From Bacteroidales bacterium (lineage in GTDB: Bacteria; Bacteroidota; Bacteroidia; Bacteroidales; UBA7960), in NCBI GenBank assembly GCA_003552075.1, contig PUOJ01000193.1, positions 1 to 32,947 of the forward strand: a DNA stretch of 32,947 bases, given 5' to 3'. The translations under genes and the position numbers were made by a program. The notes beneath the pieces were generated by a model that worked only from the letters and a program-made list of their open reading frames with translations, was not told the origin of the DNA and did no database searches. Every line of letters starts with the position of its first letter. Position 1 is the first letter of the stretch. Positions 8,793 to 18,333 of this stretch are shown piece by piece.

Positions 8793-10049
8793 ATGAGCAT
8801 TCAGGAAACCAGGATCGTTTTAAAAAATGCCGGAAAAATTAATCCATTAAGCATCGATGACTACATCAGGGCCGGTGGATATGCGGGCTTGCGCAAAGCC
8901 TTGCAGATGAATCCCGCCGATGTGATCGATGAGTTGATGGAGGCCGGGCTGCGTGGCCGGGGAGGGGCTGGCTTCTCCACGGGCATGAAACAGAAGTTCA
9001 CCAGTGAATCCTGTCAGCGCTGCCCGCAGCGCTATGTGGTGGTCAATGCCGATGAAGGCGAACCAGGCACCTTCAAAGACCGGATCATCATGGAACAGGA
9101 TCCGCATCTATACCTTGAAGGCACCATCATAGCCGCCTGGGCGATACAGGCCACCCAGGCTTACATATACATACGCGGCGAATATCACGAGTCCATTGAC
9201 AAGACGCAAAAAGCCATTGAGGATGCCTATGCGGCCGGGTTCCTGGGGAAGAACATCCTCGGCTCGGGCTTTGACCTTGACGTAGAGATCCGGCTTGGGG
9301 CCGGCTCTTACCTTTGCGGCGAGGAGCTCACCATGCTGGAATCGCTCGAAGGGAAACGCGGCAACCCGCGCATCAAGCCTCCATTCCCGGCCGAAAAGGG
9401 GGTCTTTGGCATGCCCACACTGGTCAACAACGTGGAGACCCTCGCCAATGCACCCCTGATCATTGCCAATGGCCGGGAATGGTACCGGCAGTTCGGCACT
9501 GAACGCTCTCCGGGCACCAAGATCTTCACCATCAGCGGCCAGGTCAATAAGCCTGGCCATTATGAAGTACCGCTGGGGGTGCCACTGCAAGACCTCATAG
9601 ACCTCGCTGGTGGCATGCGAAATGGCAAAAAGTTCAAGGCGGCCTTGCTGGGAGGCGCAGCAGGCACCTTCGTGGATGCCTCCATGCTCGGGGAAAAAAT
9701 GACCTATGACAACCTCCGGGAAAAAGGGGCTACGCTTGGTTCTGGCGCCATCATCGTGATGGCCGAAGGCGACCCGGTGTATGACATCCTGCACAACTGC
9801 CTGCGCTTTTTCAGGCACGAGTCGTGCGGAAAATGCGTGCCATGCCGTGTGGGCACCACCCAACTGGTTAAACAAGCCGATCAGCTAAAATCCGCCAATG
9901 GCGACAGGAAAAAGATCCTGGAGCAGATGGTGCTGGAATCACAGATCATGGCAGGCACCTCCCTCTGCCCGCTAGGCCAGTCCCCCATCCTGCCGCTCGA
10001 ATCGGCTGCAAAGTATTTCAGCAAGGAACTATGCACCACACATCATTAA
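8793..10049 (+). CDS. NAD-linked formate dehydrogenase beta / NuoF-like flavoprotein subunit
   Basis: LRGRGGAGFSTGMKQKF (NADH/FMN), VVNADEGEPGTFKDR, ESCGKCVPCRVGTT, SLCPLGQ. ORF track starts at 8751 but MSIQETRIVLKN at 8793 is the more likely start. Confidence 0.93.
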   Translation: MSIQETRIVLKNAGKINPLSIDDYIRAGGYAGLRKALQMNPADVIDELMEAGLRGRGGAGFSTGMKQKFTSESCQRCPQRYVVVNADEGEPGTFKDRIIMEQDPHLYLEGTIIAAWAIQATQAYIYIRGEYHESIDKTQKAIEDAYAAGFLGKNILGSGFDLDVEIRLGAGSYLCGEELTMLESLEGKRGNPRIKPPFPAEKGVFGMPTLVNNVETLANAPLIIANGREWYRQFGTERSPGTKIFTISGQVNKPGHYEVPLGVPLQDLIDLAGGMRNGKKFKAALLGGAAGTFVDASMLGEKMTYDNLREKGATLGSGAIIVMAEGDPVYDILHNCLRFFRHESCGKCVPCRVGTTQLVKQADQLKSANGDRKKILEQMVLESQIMAGTSLCPLGQSPILPLESAAKYFSKELCTTHH

Positions 10050-10083
10050 TGAATCTGTTGATTACATATAATATTTCGATCAG

Positions 10084-10117
10084 ATGAACCGGGTACTTGC
10101 GAGCTCGGCGAAGCCAA
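10084..10117 (+). repeat. Dispersed intergenic repeat copy A (ATGAACCGGGTACTTGCGAGCTCGGCGAAGCCAA)
   Basis: Shares an exact 21-nt core with the reverse complement of 22410-22444. Confidence 0.75.
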
Positions 10118-10184
10118 TGGCCCATGACTGGATTTTTGACACACTGGAGGATGATTATTGTCGAGGGGACTTTTGGACTAAATA

Positions 10185-10251
10185 GGCTTTTGGCTATTGG
10201 CTATTGGCAAGAAAGCCAAAAGCCAAAAGCTAAAAGCCAAGAGCCAATAGC
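10185..10251. repeat. Heptamer-based inverted repeat (GGCTTTT/GGCTATT arms)
   Basis: ggcttttggctattggctattggc-aagaaa-gccaaaagccaaaagctaaaagccaagagccaatagc. Confidence 0.8.
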
Positions 10252-10314
10252 AAACAGCATTTAGCCCGAAAACACAAACACCAGATAAACAATCAGTTGG
10301 AAAAATATAAACAC

Positions 10315-13041
10315 ATGAACAAACAGGTCACGATTACCATCGACAACCAAAAAATAACCGCCCCCGAGGGCGCCAACCTGCTGCAGGTTGCCAAAGACAA
10401 CCAGGTGGCCATCCCCCACCTTTGTTATCACAAAAAGCTTACGCCCACCGGCGCTTGCAGGCTTTGCATCGTCAAGATTGAAGGGCAGCGGGGCATGGTG
10501 GCTTCCTGCGCAGTGCTGGTCAGTGAAGGCATGCAGGTGACTGCTTTTGATGACGAACTGGAAGAAGCCCGCAAATATCTGCTGGATTACCTCTTGTCAG
10601 AGCATAATGAGGCTTTCGACGGCAGCTATTCGGACGAATTCAGGGAGCTGGTGCACGCTTATGGCCTCGACAAAGCCGAAAACAGGCGCTTTCCTTCGAT
10701 CTGGAAGGAGCTGGGCTATCCCAAAGACGAGACGTCGCCGGTGCTCAGCTACGATGCCGCGAAGTGCATCAAATGTTTCCGTTGCATCAAGGCCTGCGAT
10801 GAGGTACAGGGCAAAAACGTGCTCTCCTTTACCAACAGGGGCATCATCTCTTACATCATTGGGGGCTTTGACAAGTGGGGCGAAAGCGAATGCGACGGCT
10901 GCGGGGAATGTATACAGCTTTGCCCTACCGGTGCCATCGTAGAAAAACCGCATCGTGGTGAGATCCATATGGACAACGGCATCCGCAAGGTGCGTACCAC
11001 CTGTCCCTATTGCGGCGTGGGATGCCAGCTGGAGCTGCTGGTACAGGACGGCAAGGTGGTGCGCAGCAATGGCGTGGAGGGTGTCAGTCCGAATGACGGC
11101 CGTCTCTGCGTAAAAGGCCGCTTTGGCTACGACTACGTGAACCACCCGGACCGCCTCACCAAGCCGTTGATCAAAAAAGACGGCAAGTTTGAGGAGGCTT
11201 CCTGGGACGAAGCCCTCGACCTGGTAGCAAACAAGTTCAGTGAGATCAAACAGAAATACGGACGCAAGGCCCTGGCAGGCTATGCATCGGCCAAAACCAC
11301 CAATGAGGACAATTACCTGTTTATGAAGCTGGTCCGCACCGTGTTTGGCAACAACAATGTGGACTATTGCACACGCCTGTGCCATGCCTCCACGGTGACG
11401 GCCATGTTGCGTTCGCTCGGCGACGGTGCCGGAAGCAACTCCATCGAAGACTATGAAACCAGCGACTGTATGCTGGTTACCGGTAACAACATGATCGAAA
11501 CCCACCCGGTGACCGCGACGTTTGTAAAATACGCAGCACAGCGCCGTGACGCCAAGATCATCATCATCGACCCAAAATGGACGCCCCTGGTCAAGGATGC
11601 CCACATCTGGCTGCAGCCCAGGCTGGGAACCGACGTAGCCTTGCTTAACGGGATGATCCGGGTGATCGTGGAAGAAGACCTGATCGACCGGGACTTCATC
11701 GAAAAACGCGTGGAGGATGGCATGGAAGCTTACGAAGCGCTGAAGGCCCTGGTGGGAAAGTACACCCCGGAATACGTGGAGGAGGTTACCGGCGTTCCGG
11801 CAGACCTGATGCAGGAGGCGGCACGCATTTATGCAAAGGCTGAACGTCCGCTGATCGCCACAGGAATGGGTTACAGCCAGCAGGTCACCGGCACGCACAA
11901 TGTGTTTTGCCTGATCAACATGATGCTGATCACCGGCCAGATCGGACGCGAAGGCGCCGGCCTCAACCCGCCACGCGGACAAAACAACGTGCAGGGCGTT
12001 TCCGACGTAGGCGCGTCCCCCTTCACCTATCCCGGCTATATCTCCGTGGAAGATGAAGAAAACCGCCGCAAGGTCGCCAAGGTCTGGGGTGTTGCCCCCG
12101 AAGAGCTGGATGGCGAAAAAGGGCTATCCACGGTAGAGATCATGCAGGCCGCCTATGACGGCGACATCAAGGGGATGTACATCATGGGGGAAAACCCGAT
12201 GCTCACCGACCCCAACCTGAACCATACGGAGGAATCGATCCGGAAGCTGGAGTTCCTGGTGGTGCAGGACATCTTCCACACCGAAACCACGCCTTACGCG
12301 GATGTGATCCTGCCGGCCACCGCCTTTGCCGAGTCGGAAGGAACCTATGTCAACAGCGACCGGCGTGTGTTGCGTGTGAGGAAGGCTGTTGGCCCGCCGG
12401 GAGAGGCCCGGCAGGACTGGGAGATCGTGGCAGAGATTGCGCGACGCATGGGCAAGCCCCTTGGAAACTACCAGCACGAAAGCGACATCTGGGATGAGAT
12501 CGCCAGAACGGCACCGATTTTTGCAGGCATCTCCTATGACCGCCTCGAGCATCACGGCATCCAGTGGCCCTGCCCCGACAAGGATCACCCCGGGACGGCC
12601 ACGCTCTTTGAAGAACGCTTCAACACGCCCAACGGCCTGGGTAAACTGCACCCGGTAGATTATGCCGAACAAAGCGAAAGAGCCACCGATGCCTATCCCC
12701 TGATCCTAAATACCGGCCGCATCCTCTACCAGTATCACTCTTCCACCATGTCGAGACGCAACAAGGCCCTCACGGATTTTGCCAACGAGGCTTACGTACT
12801 CATGCATCCGGGAGATGCCGAAAATCAGGGCATCATAAACGGGCAAAAGGTAAAAATCATCTCACGAAGGGGAGAAATAGAGGACATTGTAGTGAAAGTC
12901 AGTGAAGAAGTACTTCCCGGAGAACTTTTTATGCCCTTCCATTATTCGGAAGCGCCCGTAAACAAGCTCACCCGCGATGAGCTGGACCCCTATTCAAAAA
13001 TTGCTCCTTTTAAGCTTTCGGCCGTGAAGATAGAAGCCTGA
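10315..13041 (+). CDS. Formate dehydrogenase alpha subunit, molybdopterin/tungstopterin family, Cys-type
   Basis: N-terminal [2Fe-2S] domain (CYHKKLTPTGACRLCIVKIEG), two [4Fe-4S] ferredoxin motifs (CIKCFRCIKACDE, CDGCGECIQLCPTGA), CPYCGVGC, active-site region DYCTRLCHASTV, and C-terminal molybdopterin dinucleotide-binding domain. Start set at ATG 10315 (MNKQVTITIDNQ). Confidence 0.94.
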   Translation: MNKQVTITIDNQKITAPEGANLLQVAKDNQVAIPHLCYHKKLTPTGACRLCIVKIEGQRGMVASCAVLVSEGMQVTAFDDELEEARKYLLDYLLSEHNEAFDGSYSDEFRELVHAYGLDKAENRRFPSIWKELGYPKDETSPVLSYDAAKCIKCFRCIKACDEVQGKNVLSFTNRGIISYIIGGFDKWGESECDGCGECIQLCPTGAIVEKPHRGEIHMDNGIRKVRTTCPYCGVGCQLELLVQDGKVVRSNGVEGVSPNDGRLCVKGRFGYDYVNHPDRLTKPLIKKDGKFEEASWDEALDLVANKFSEIKQKYGRKALAGYASAKTTNEDNYLFMKLVRTVFGNNNVDYCTRLCHASTVTAMLRSLGDGAGSNSIEDYETSDCMLVTGNNMIETHPVTATFVKYAAQRRDAKIIIIDPKWTPLVKDAHIWLQPRLGTDVALLNGMIRVIVEEDLIDRDFIEKRVEDGMEAYEALKALVGKYTPEYVEEVTGVPADLMQEAARIYAKAERPLIATGMGYSQQVTGTHNVFCLINMMLITGQIGREGAGLNPPRGQNNVQGVSDVGASPFTYPGYISVEDEENRRKVAKVWGVAPEELDGEKGLSTVEIMQAAYDGDIKGMYIMGENPMLTDPNLNHTEESIRKLEFLVVQDIFHTETTPYADVILPATAFAESEGTYVNSDRRVLRVRKAVGPPGEARQDWEIVAEIARRMGKPLGNYQHESDIWDEIARTAPIFAGISYDRLEHHGIQWPCPDKDHPGTATLFEERFNTPNGLGKLHPVDYAEQSERATDAYPLILNTGRILYQYHSSTMSRRNKALTDFANEAYVLMHPGDAENQGIINGQKVKIISRRGEIEDIVVKVSEEVLPGELFMPFHYSEAPVNKLTRDELDPYSKIAPFKLSAVKIEA

Positions 13042-13069
13042 AGGCGGTGATCAACATCCAACAAATTGC

Positions 13070-13077
13070 TATTTTTG
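13070..13077 (+). promoter_or_regulatory. Bacteroidota-type -7 element (TATTTTTG) upstream of nadA
   Basis: Matches TAnnTTTG about 58 nt upstream of the nadA ATG; no clear -33 TTG. Confidence 0.4.
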
Positions 13078-13134
13078 CAGGCGAAGGAACTTTTGCCGAC
13101 CTTTGCCTTATCGGATTTTGATTGAAGTTGATTT

Positions 13135-14043
13135 ATGACAGAAATGAACTATGCCAGCCAAATCAAGGCGGCCAAAGAAAAACTGGGGGCCGTCATCCTG
13201 GCGCATTACTACCAGCTGCCTGAAATTCAGGACATCGCAGACCACGTGGGCGACTCCTTTGCGTTGAGCCGACTGGCGGCCACCCTTGACAATGAGGTGA
13301 TCGTCTTTTGTGGCGTTGATTTTATGGCGGAAAGCGCAAAACTTCTTAGTCCGGATAAAACCGTGTTGCTGCCGGTAAAAGATGCCGGTTGCCCGATGGC
13401 CGACATGGCAGGGGCAGCGGATGTAAAAAAGATGCAGGAACTGCACCCGGATGCAGCGGTAGTCTCCTATGTGAACTCTACCACAGAAGTAAAAGCACAC
13501 AGCCACATATGCTGCACCTCTTCCAACGCGCTCAAGGTCATCCGCTCCCTTCCACACCAAAAGATCATCTTTTTGCCTGACAAAAACCTGGGTGCTTATG
13601 CGGCAACACAGGTTCCCGAGAAGGAGTTCATCCTGTTTGACGGCTATTGTCCGCCACACAACGAAACCACCGCAGCGGACGTGGCCCGTCTCCGCAAGGC
13701 ACATCCTGTGGCCCGGCTGCTATTGCACCCGGAGTGTCCGGGTGAAGTGCGCCAGGAGGCTGACTTCATTGGCAGCACGGCACAGATCATTGCGCACGCT
13801 GACGAATCATCGCATAAGGAATTCATCATTGGTACCGAGGAGGGGATCCTTCACCCGTTGCAACAACGCAACCCGGATAAAACATTTCACCTGTTGAGCC
13901 GCGAACTGACCTGCCGCGACATGAAAAAAACAACGGCGAGGGAGCTGCTGGACAGCCTGGAAAACATGCAAAACGAAATCCACGTAGATGAAAACCTGGC
14001 CAGGATGGCCCGGAGTCCAATGGAAAGGATGCTCGCCGTGTAA
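13135..14043 (+). CDS. nadA: Quinolinate synthase A
   Basis: 302 aa; AHYYQLPEIQDIADHVGDS, FCGVDFMAESAKLL, CTSSNA, HPECPGEV; followed by nadB and nadC. Confidence 0.96.
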   Translation: MTEMNYASQIKAAKEKLGAVILAHYYQLPEIQDIADHVGDSFALSRLAATLDNEVIVFCGVDFMAESAKLLSPDKTVLLPVKDAGCPMADMAGAADVKKMQELHPDAAVVSYVNSTTEVKAHSHICCTSSNALKVIRSLPHQKIIFLPDKNLGAYAATQVPEKEFILFDGYCPPHNETTAADVARLRKAHPVARLLLHPECPGEVRQEADFIGSTAQIIAHADESSHKEFIIGTEEGILHPLQQRNPDKTFHLLSRELTCRDMKKTTARELLDSLENMQNEIHVDENLARMARSPMERMLAV

Positions 14044-14241
14044 ACATGCTATAAATACGCGGAGTAAAAAATTCGCAGGAATCGGACCATTTACCAGGAA
14101 AGGAGGTGGCTTTTGCCCCGATTTTTGCTTGGCATCGCAAATTTTTTTCTGCCGCACAGGCTTGCGGGCAAAGCCCCGCCAGCAAATCACCACGCCCAAA
14201 TTAATCGGGTTTTCAAGTTAAAAAAAATAACAGCCCCCCCG

Positions 14242-15774
14242 ATGCGACGGTACCTGTATGATCATTCTACGCAAGAAAGCGAGCCACGGCACCATGATGT
14301 GATCATTGCGGGGGCCGGACTTGCAGGGTTGTATGCATCACTGCTCCTGGACGAAAGGCTTTCCGTGGCACTGCTGGTCAAGGATCGCCTGATGCAATGC
14401 AACTCTTCCCTGGCACAGGGGGGCGTCGCAGCCGTCACACGCAGTTCAGACCACACCCAAAAGCACCTGGATGACACGTTGAAGGCAGCCAAAGGCCTTG
14501 CCAATGAAGCGCATGTGCGCCTGATGGTGGAACAGGGTCCCGGCGAAATCCGCCAACTGGCCGACCTTGGCGTGCCTTTCGATATCGATCACAGGGGCGA
14601 TTATTATACCACCAGGGAAGGTGGTCACACGGAGAAACGCGTGCTTCATTGCGGGGGCGATGCCACCGGGGAGCACATCATGCAAGCACTGATCCGCAAG
14701 GTAAGGGAAAAGGCCAATGTGCAGCTCATGGAAAACTGCTTCCTGCTGGATGTGCTGACCACACACAATGGAGAGGCTTGCGGGGTGGCGGTAACCGGCA
14801 AAGAGACCACACAGCTGCTGGCGCCCCATGTAATCATTGCCACCGGCGGCATCGGACAGGCATATCAAAACACCACCAACCAGCCGGGCATCACCGGGGA
14901 CGGTATCGCTGCAGCGCTGCGTGCCGGAGCCCTGGCAAAACACATGGAGTTTGTACAGTTCCACCCCACAGCATTCTTTGACACCAGTGAGGGAAAAACA
15001 GCCTTTCTGATATCCGAGGCAGTACGTGGCGAAGGAGGCCTGTTGCGCAACCACAAAGGCGAAGCTTTCATGGAAAAATACCATCCCATGAAAGACCTGG
15101 CCCCGCGCGATGTGGTATCCAGGGCCATTGCCACGGAGATGCACCAGGCCGGAAAGCCCATGGTGTTTCTTGACATCACCCACCACAGCAGGGACTTTCT
15201 TTCCAGGCGCTTTCCCACCATTTTCAACAACTGCCGCGCAAAGGGCTTGGACATGTCGCGCGAAGCTTTGCCCGTGGCACCCTCGCAGCACTATATCATG
15301 GGCGGTATCCACACCGACAGCAAGGGCAGAACCAATATCCCCGGATTATATGTGGCCGGTGAAGCGGCCTGCACGGAGGTGCACGGCGCCAACAGGCTGG
15401 CCAGCAATTCCCTCCTGGAATGCCTGGTCTTCAGCCGCCGCTGTGCCACACACATCAACCACAGCAAGCCCCCCATCAACAAGCTGCAATTTCCACAAAC
15501 GCTGTCTTCCGGACCAGCTTTTGACGGCGACACCGGAACGCTCCGCCAGGAGATCAAAAGCCTGATGCAAATACACGGCGGGATTGTGCGGCACGGCGAG
15601 GGAATGAAATATGCCATCAGCAAAATACAGGAAAAAATCGCACCCCTCGAACAGGCAAACATGCGCACCATAGCGGAAGCTGAAACATACAACATCGGGC
15701 TGATCGCCCTGGAAGTTTTGCAGGCAGCCCTCAAACGCAAGAGGAGTGTGGGAGCGCATTTTCGCACGGACTAG
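14242..15774 (+). CDS. nadB: L-aspartate oxidase
   Basis: FAD motif DVIIAGAGLAGLYASLLL, SLAQGGVAAV, QHYIMGGI, GLYVAGEAACTEVHGANRLASNSLLECLVF. Start placed at ATG 14242; the ORF track's 14113 start adds a non-conserved N-terminus. Confidence 0.95.
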   Translation: MRRYLYDHSTQESEPRHHDVIIAGAGLAGLYASLLLDERLSVALLVKDRLMQCNSSLAQGGVAAVTRSSDHTQKHLDDTLKAAKGLANEAHVRLMVEQGPGEIRQLADLGVPFDIDHRGDYYTTREGGHTEKRVLHCGGDATGEHIMQALIRKVREKANVQLMENCFLLDVLTTHNGEACGVAVTGKETTQLLAPHVIIATGGIGQAYQNTTNQPGITGDGIAAALRAGALAKHMEFVQFHPTAFFDTSEGKTAFLISEAVRGEGGLLRNHKGEAFMEKYHPMKDLAPRDVVSRAIATEMHQAGKPMVFLDITHHSRDFLSRRFPTIFNNCRAKGLDMSREALPVAPSQHYIMGGIHTDSKGRTNIPGLYVAGEAACTEVHGANRLASNSLLECLVFSRRCATHINHSKPPINKLQFPQTLSSGPAFDGDTGTLRQEIKSLMQIHGGIVRHGEGMKYAISKIQEKIAPLEQANMRTIAEAETYNIGLIALEVLQAALKRKRSVGAHFRTD

Positions 15775-15839
15775 CACAAGTTTTGTCCTTTCGTCATTTT
15801 GTCTTTTTGTCTTTTTGTCATTATTAAAACACCCTTACC

Positions 15840-16691
15840 ATGACCACACATTCCATCCACACCGATCAGATCATCAGGCTGGCCCTGGCAGAGGATATTG
15901 GCACGGGCGACGTGACCACGTCCAGTGTTGTGCCGGGCGGCAAGACCATCGAAGGACAGCTGAAAGCAAAGGAGGGTGGCATTGTTTGCGGCCTTCAGGT
16001 GGCTGCAAGGGTTTTTGCCATGCTGGATGATGGCATTCGCTTCGAGGCCCATTGCAATGATGGCGACAAGGTAGAACCCGGCCAGCTGCTTGCCGTCATC
16101 AGTGGTCTGGCGCAGGGCATCCTTACGGGCGAACGGGTGGCATTAAACTTCCTGCAGCGGCTCTCAGGCATCGCCACCAAGGCAAACAGCTACGCGGCCA
16201 GGGTGCATGGCACCGGCGCGGTGGTGACCGACACACGTAAGACCACACCAGGCATGCGTTACCTGGAAAAATATGCTGTAAAGACAGGTGGTGCCAGTAA
16301 CCACAGGATGAGCCTGGCAGATGGCATCCTGATCAAGGACAACCACATCCGGGCTGCCGGAAGCATTGCCGAGGCCGTAAAGCTGGCCAGGAAGCACGCA
16401 CCACGCATGCTGAAAGTGGAAGTGGAGACCGAGACCCTCGACGACGTCAGGGAAGCATTGGCCGCAGGTGCGGACATCATCATGCTGGACAACATGGACA
16501 TCGCCACCATGACGGAGGCCGTCCGCACGATCGGCGGAAAGGCACTGGTGGAGGCTTCAGGCAACATGGATCAGCGGGACATCAGGGAAGTGGCCCTTAC
16601 CGGGGTTGACATGATCTCGGTCGGCGCCCTCTCACACAGCGTGCAGGCACTGGATATCAGCCTGAAGTTTATGGAACATCCTTCACTGTAA
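15840..16691 (+). CDS. nadC: Nicotinate-nucleotide pyrophosphorylase (carboxylating)
   Basis: 283 aa; [57 protein letters not shown]-type region, [18 protein letters not shown]. Confidence 0.96.
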   Translation: MTTHSIHTDQIIRLALAEDIGTGDVTTSSVVPGGKTIEGQLKAKEGGIVCGLQVAARVFAMLDDGIRFEAHCNDGDKVEPGQLLAVISGLAQGILTGERVALNFLQRLSGIATKANSYAARVHGTGAVVTDTRKTTPGMRYLEKYAVKTGGASNHRMSLADGILIKDNHIRAAGSIAEAVKLARKHAPRMLKVEVETETLDDVREALAAGADIIMLDNMDIATMTEAVRTIGGKALVEASGNMDQRDIREVALTGVDMISVGALSHSVQALDISLKFMEHPSL

Positions 16692-16913
16692 CCGATCGAT
16701 GGCATCAGCAAGCTGGCGGTCCTTGTCGGTGACCACATCACCCGCATCGTGGGTCGACAGACGGATCTCTACCCGGTTATATACATTGCTCCACCAGGGA
16801 TGATGCCCGTGCTGTTCAGCCAGCAAGGCCACCCGGGTCATAAAGGCAAATGCTGCTGAAAAGTCTGCAAATTCAAACTGCCTGATCAGCTGGTTGTTTT
16901 CTTCTTTCCACAT
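16683..16913 (-). CDS. 4a-hydroxytetrahydrobiopterin dehydratase (pterin-4a-carbinolamine dehydratase)
   Basis: 76 aa; [52 protein letters not shown] is the PCD core. Confidence 0.9.
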   Translation of the reverse strand: MWKEENNQLIRQFEFADFSAAFAFMTRVALLAEQHGHHPWWSNVYNRVEIRLSTHDAGDVVTDKDRQLADAIDRLQ

Positions 16914-17157
16914 GATAAGCTCCTTTTATGCTTTTTGCCGATGAAGCGAGCCATGCCAGTCAAAATTGATACACGCGATCATGATGATTGCATGGCGGGC
17001 TCCACCTGGCCGAAATACAATGATGATTCATACAAAAAACAAACAGGCATCATTAAATGTTTAGGATCCAGGCGTGCCTTTAGCCAGGCCGCTGGATGCT
17101 GTTCGCGTGCCGCCAGCATAGGCTTGCCTTCACAGCTGTTAAACGCATTTGTTTTTG

Positions 17158-17165
17158 TACCTTTG
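17158..17165 (+). promoter_or_regulatory. Bacteroidota-type -7 element (TACCTTTG) upstream of meaB
   Basis: Exact TAnnTTTG match, 26 nt before ATG 17191. Confidence 0.45.
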
Positions 17166-17190
17166 TATGCACCGCAAAGGGTTTGCTGAT

Positions 17191-18333
17191 ATGGGAAACA
17201 CACCGGAAGACAAAAAAGGAAAGGGCAATTCCGCACTCAAGGTAAACAAGGGCATTCCGCAACCTTCGTCGTTGAATCAGCAGGCTGCAGATTCATACAG
17301 GCTTCGCAGGCGGAAGGTGTTGCCTCCAGAGGAATATGTGGAAGGCATTCTTGCCGGCGACCGCGTGATGCTCAGTCGCGCCATCACCCTCATCGAAAGT
17401 GCCCTGGACAGCCACTATGAAAAAGCGCAAAAAGTCATTGAGCAGTGTGTGGCCTACTCTGGCAAATCCCTGCGCCTGGGCATCACCGGTGTTCCCGGTG
17501 CCGGGAAAAGCACCTTCATTGAAGCCATGGGCAATCACTTAATAGAGAAAGGGCATCAGATTGCTGTCCTGGCTGTGGATCCCAGCAGCGAGATTTCCAA
17601 AGGCAGTATATTGGGTGACAAAACGCGCATGGAGACTTTATCGGTGAATGAAAATGCCTTTATCCGGCCTTCGCCATCGGCAGGGTCGCTGGGAGGGGTT
17701 GCCCGTAAGACCAGGGAGATCATCATCCTTTGCGAAGCAGCTGGTTACGATGTCGTCTTTGTGGAAACCGTGGGCGTGGGTCAGTCGGAAATAGCCGTGC
17801 ATTCCATGGTGGACTTTTTCCTTCTCCTGATGATTTCCGGTGCCGGAGATGAACTACAGGGGATCAAGCGGGGCATCATTGAAATGTGCGACGGGATGGT
17901 GATTAACAAGGCCGATGGCGACAACCTGGACAAAGCCCGGATCGCCCGCTCACAGTATGAAAATGCCTTGCACCTGTTTCCACCGCAACCTACAGGATGG
18001 ACACCCCGGGTGAAGACCTGTTCTTCCATCACCCACGATGGCATCGCCGAAGTGTGGGAGATGATCAGGGACCATGAAAGCCTGATGAAGGCAAAAGGCC
18101 ATTTCGAGGAAAAACGAAACCGTCAGCAGCAATACCGTTTACATGAAAGCATCAACGAAAGCCTGAAAACCCACTTTTACAATCATCCTGTCATAGAGAA
18201 AAAAATACAGGAAGTGGAAAGCATGCTGGCAGAAAGGCAGATGACCTCATTCCAGGCTGCGAAGGTCTTGCTTGACACCTATTTCGCACAAAGTTATAGT
18301 GAGCAGGACGATAAGAAATCCGGTGATTCATGA
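17191..18333 (+). CDS. meaB: Methylmalonyl-CoA mutase-associated GTPase MeaB
   Basis: GITGVPGAGKSTFIEAMG, AVDPSS, GDKTRM, RPSPSAGSLGGVARKTRE, FVETVGVGQSE, NKADGDN. Start set at 17191 because the -7 element at 17158 makes the 17149/17167 starts unlikely. Confidence 0.93.
   Translation: MGNTPEDKKGKGNSALKVNKGIPQPSSLNQQAADSYRLRRRKVLPPEEYVEGILAGDRVMLSRAITLIESALDSHYEKAQKVIEQCVAYSGKSLRLGITGVPGAGKSTFIEAMGNHLIEKGHQIAVLAVDPSSEISKGSILGDKTRMETLSVNENAFIRPSPSAGSLGGVARKTREIIILCEAAGYDVVFVETVGVGQSEIAVHSMVDFFLLLMISGAGDELQGIKRGIIEMCDGMVINKADGDNLDKARIARSQYENALHLFPPQPTGWTPRVKTCSSITHDGIAEVWEMIRDHESLMKAKGHFEEKRNRQQQYRLHESINESLKTHFYNHPVIEKKIQEVESMLAERQMTSFQAAKVLLDTYFAQSYSEQDDKKSGDS

Noticed and set aside
11350-11410. 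Possible selenocysteine formate dehydrogenase
   Set aside because: The active-site position reads Cys (DYCTRLCHASTV) and there is no in-frame TGA.
10597-11982. 461-aa minus-strand ORF
   Set aside because: Antisense shadow of fdhA; no recognisable domain, and the plus strand encodes a clearly conserved protein.
14446-15312. 288-aa minus-strand ORF
   Set aside because: Antisense to nadB, no recognisable motifs.
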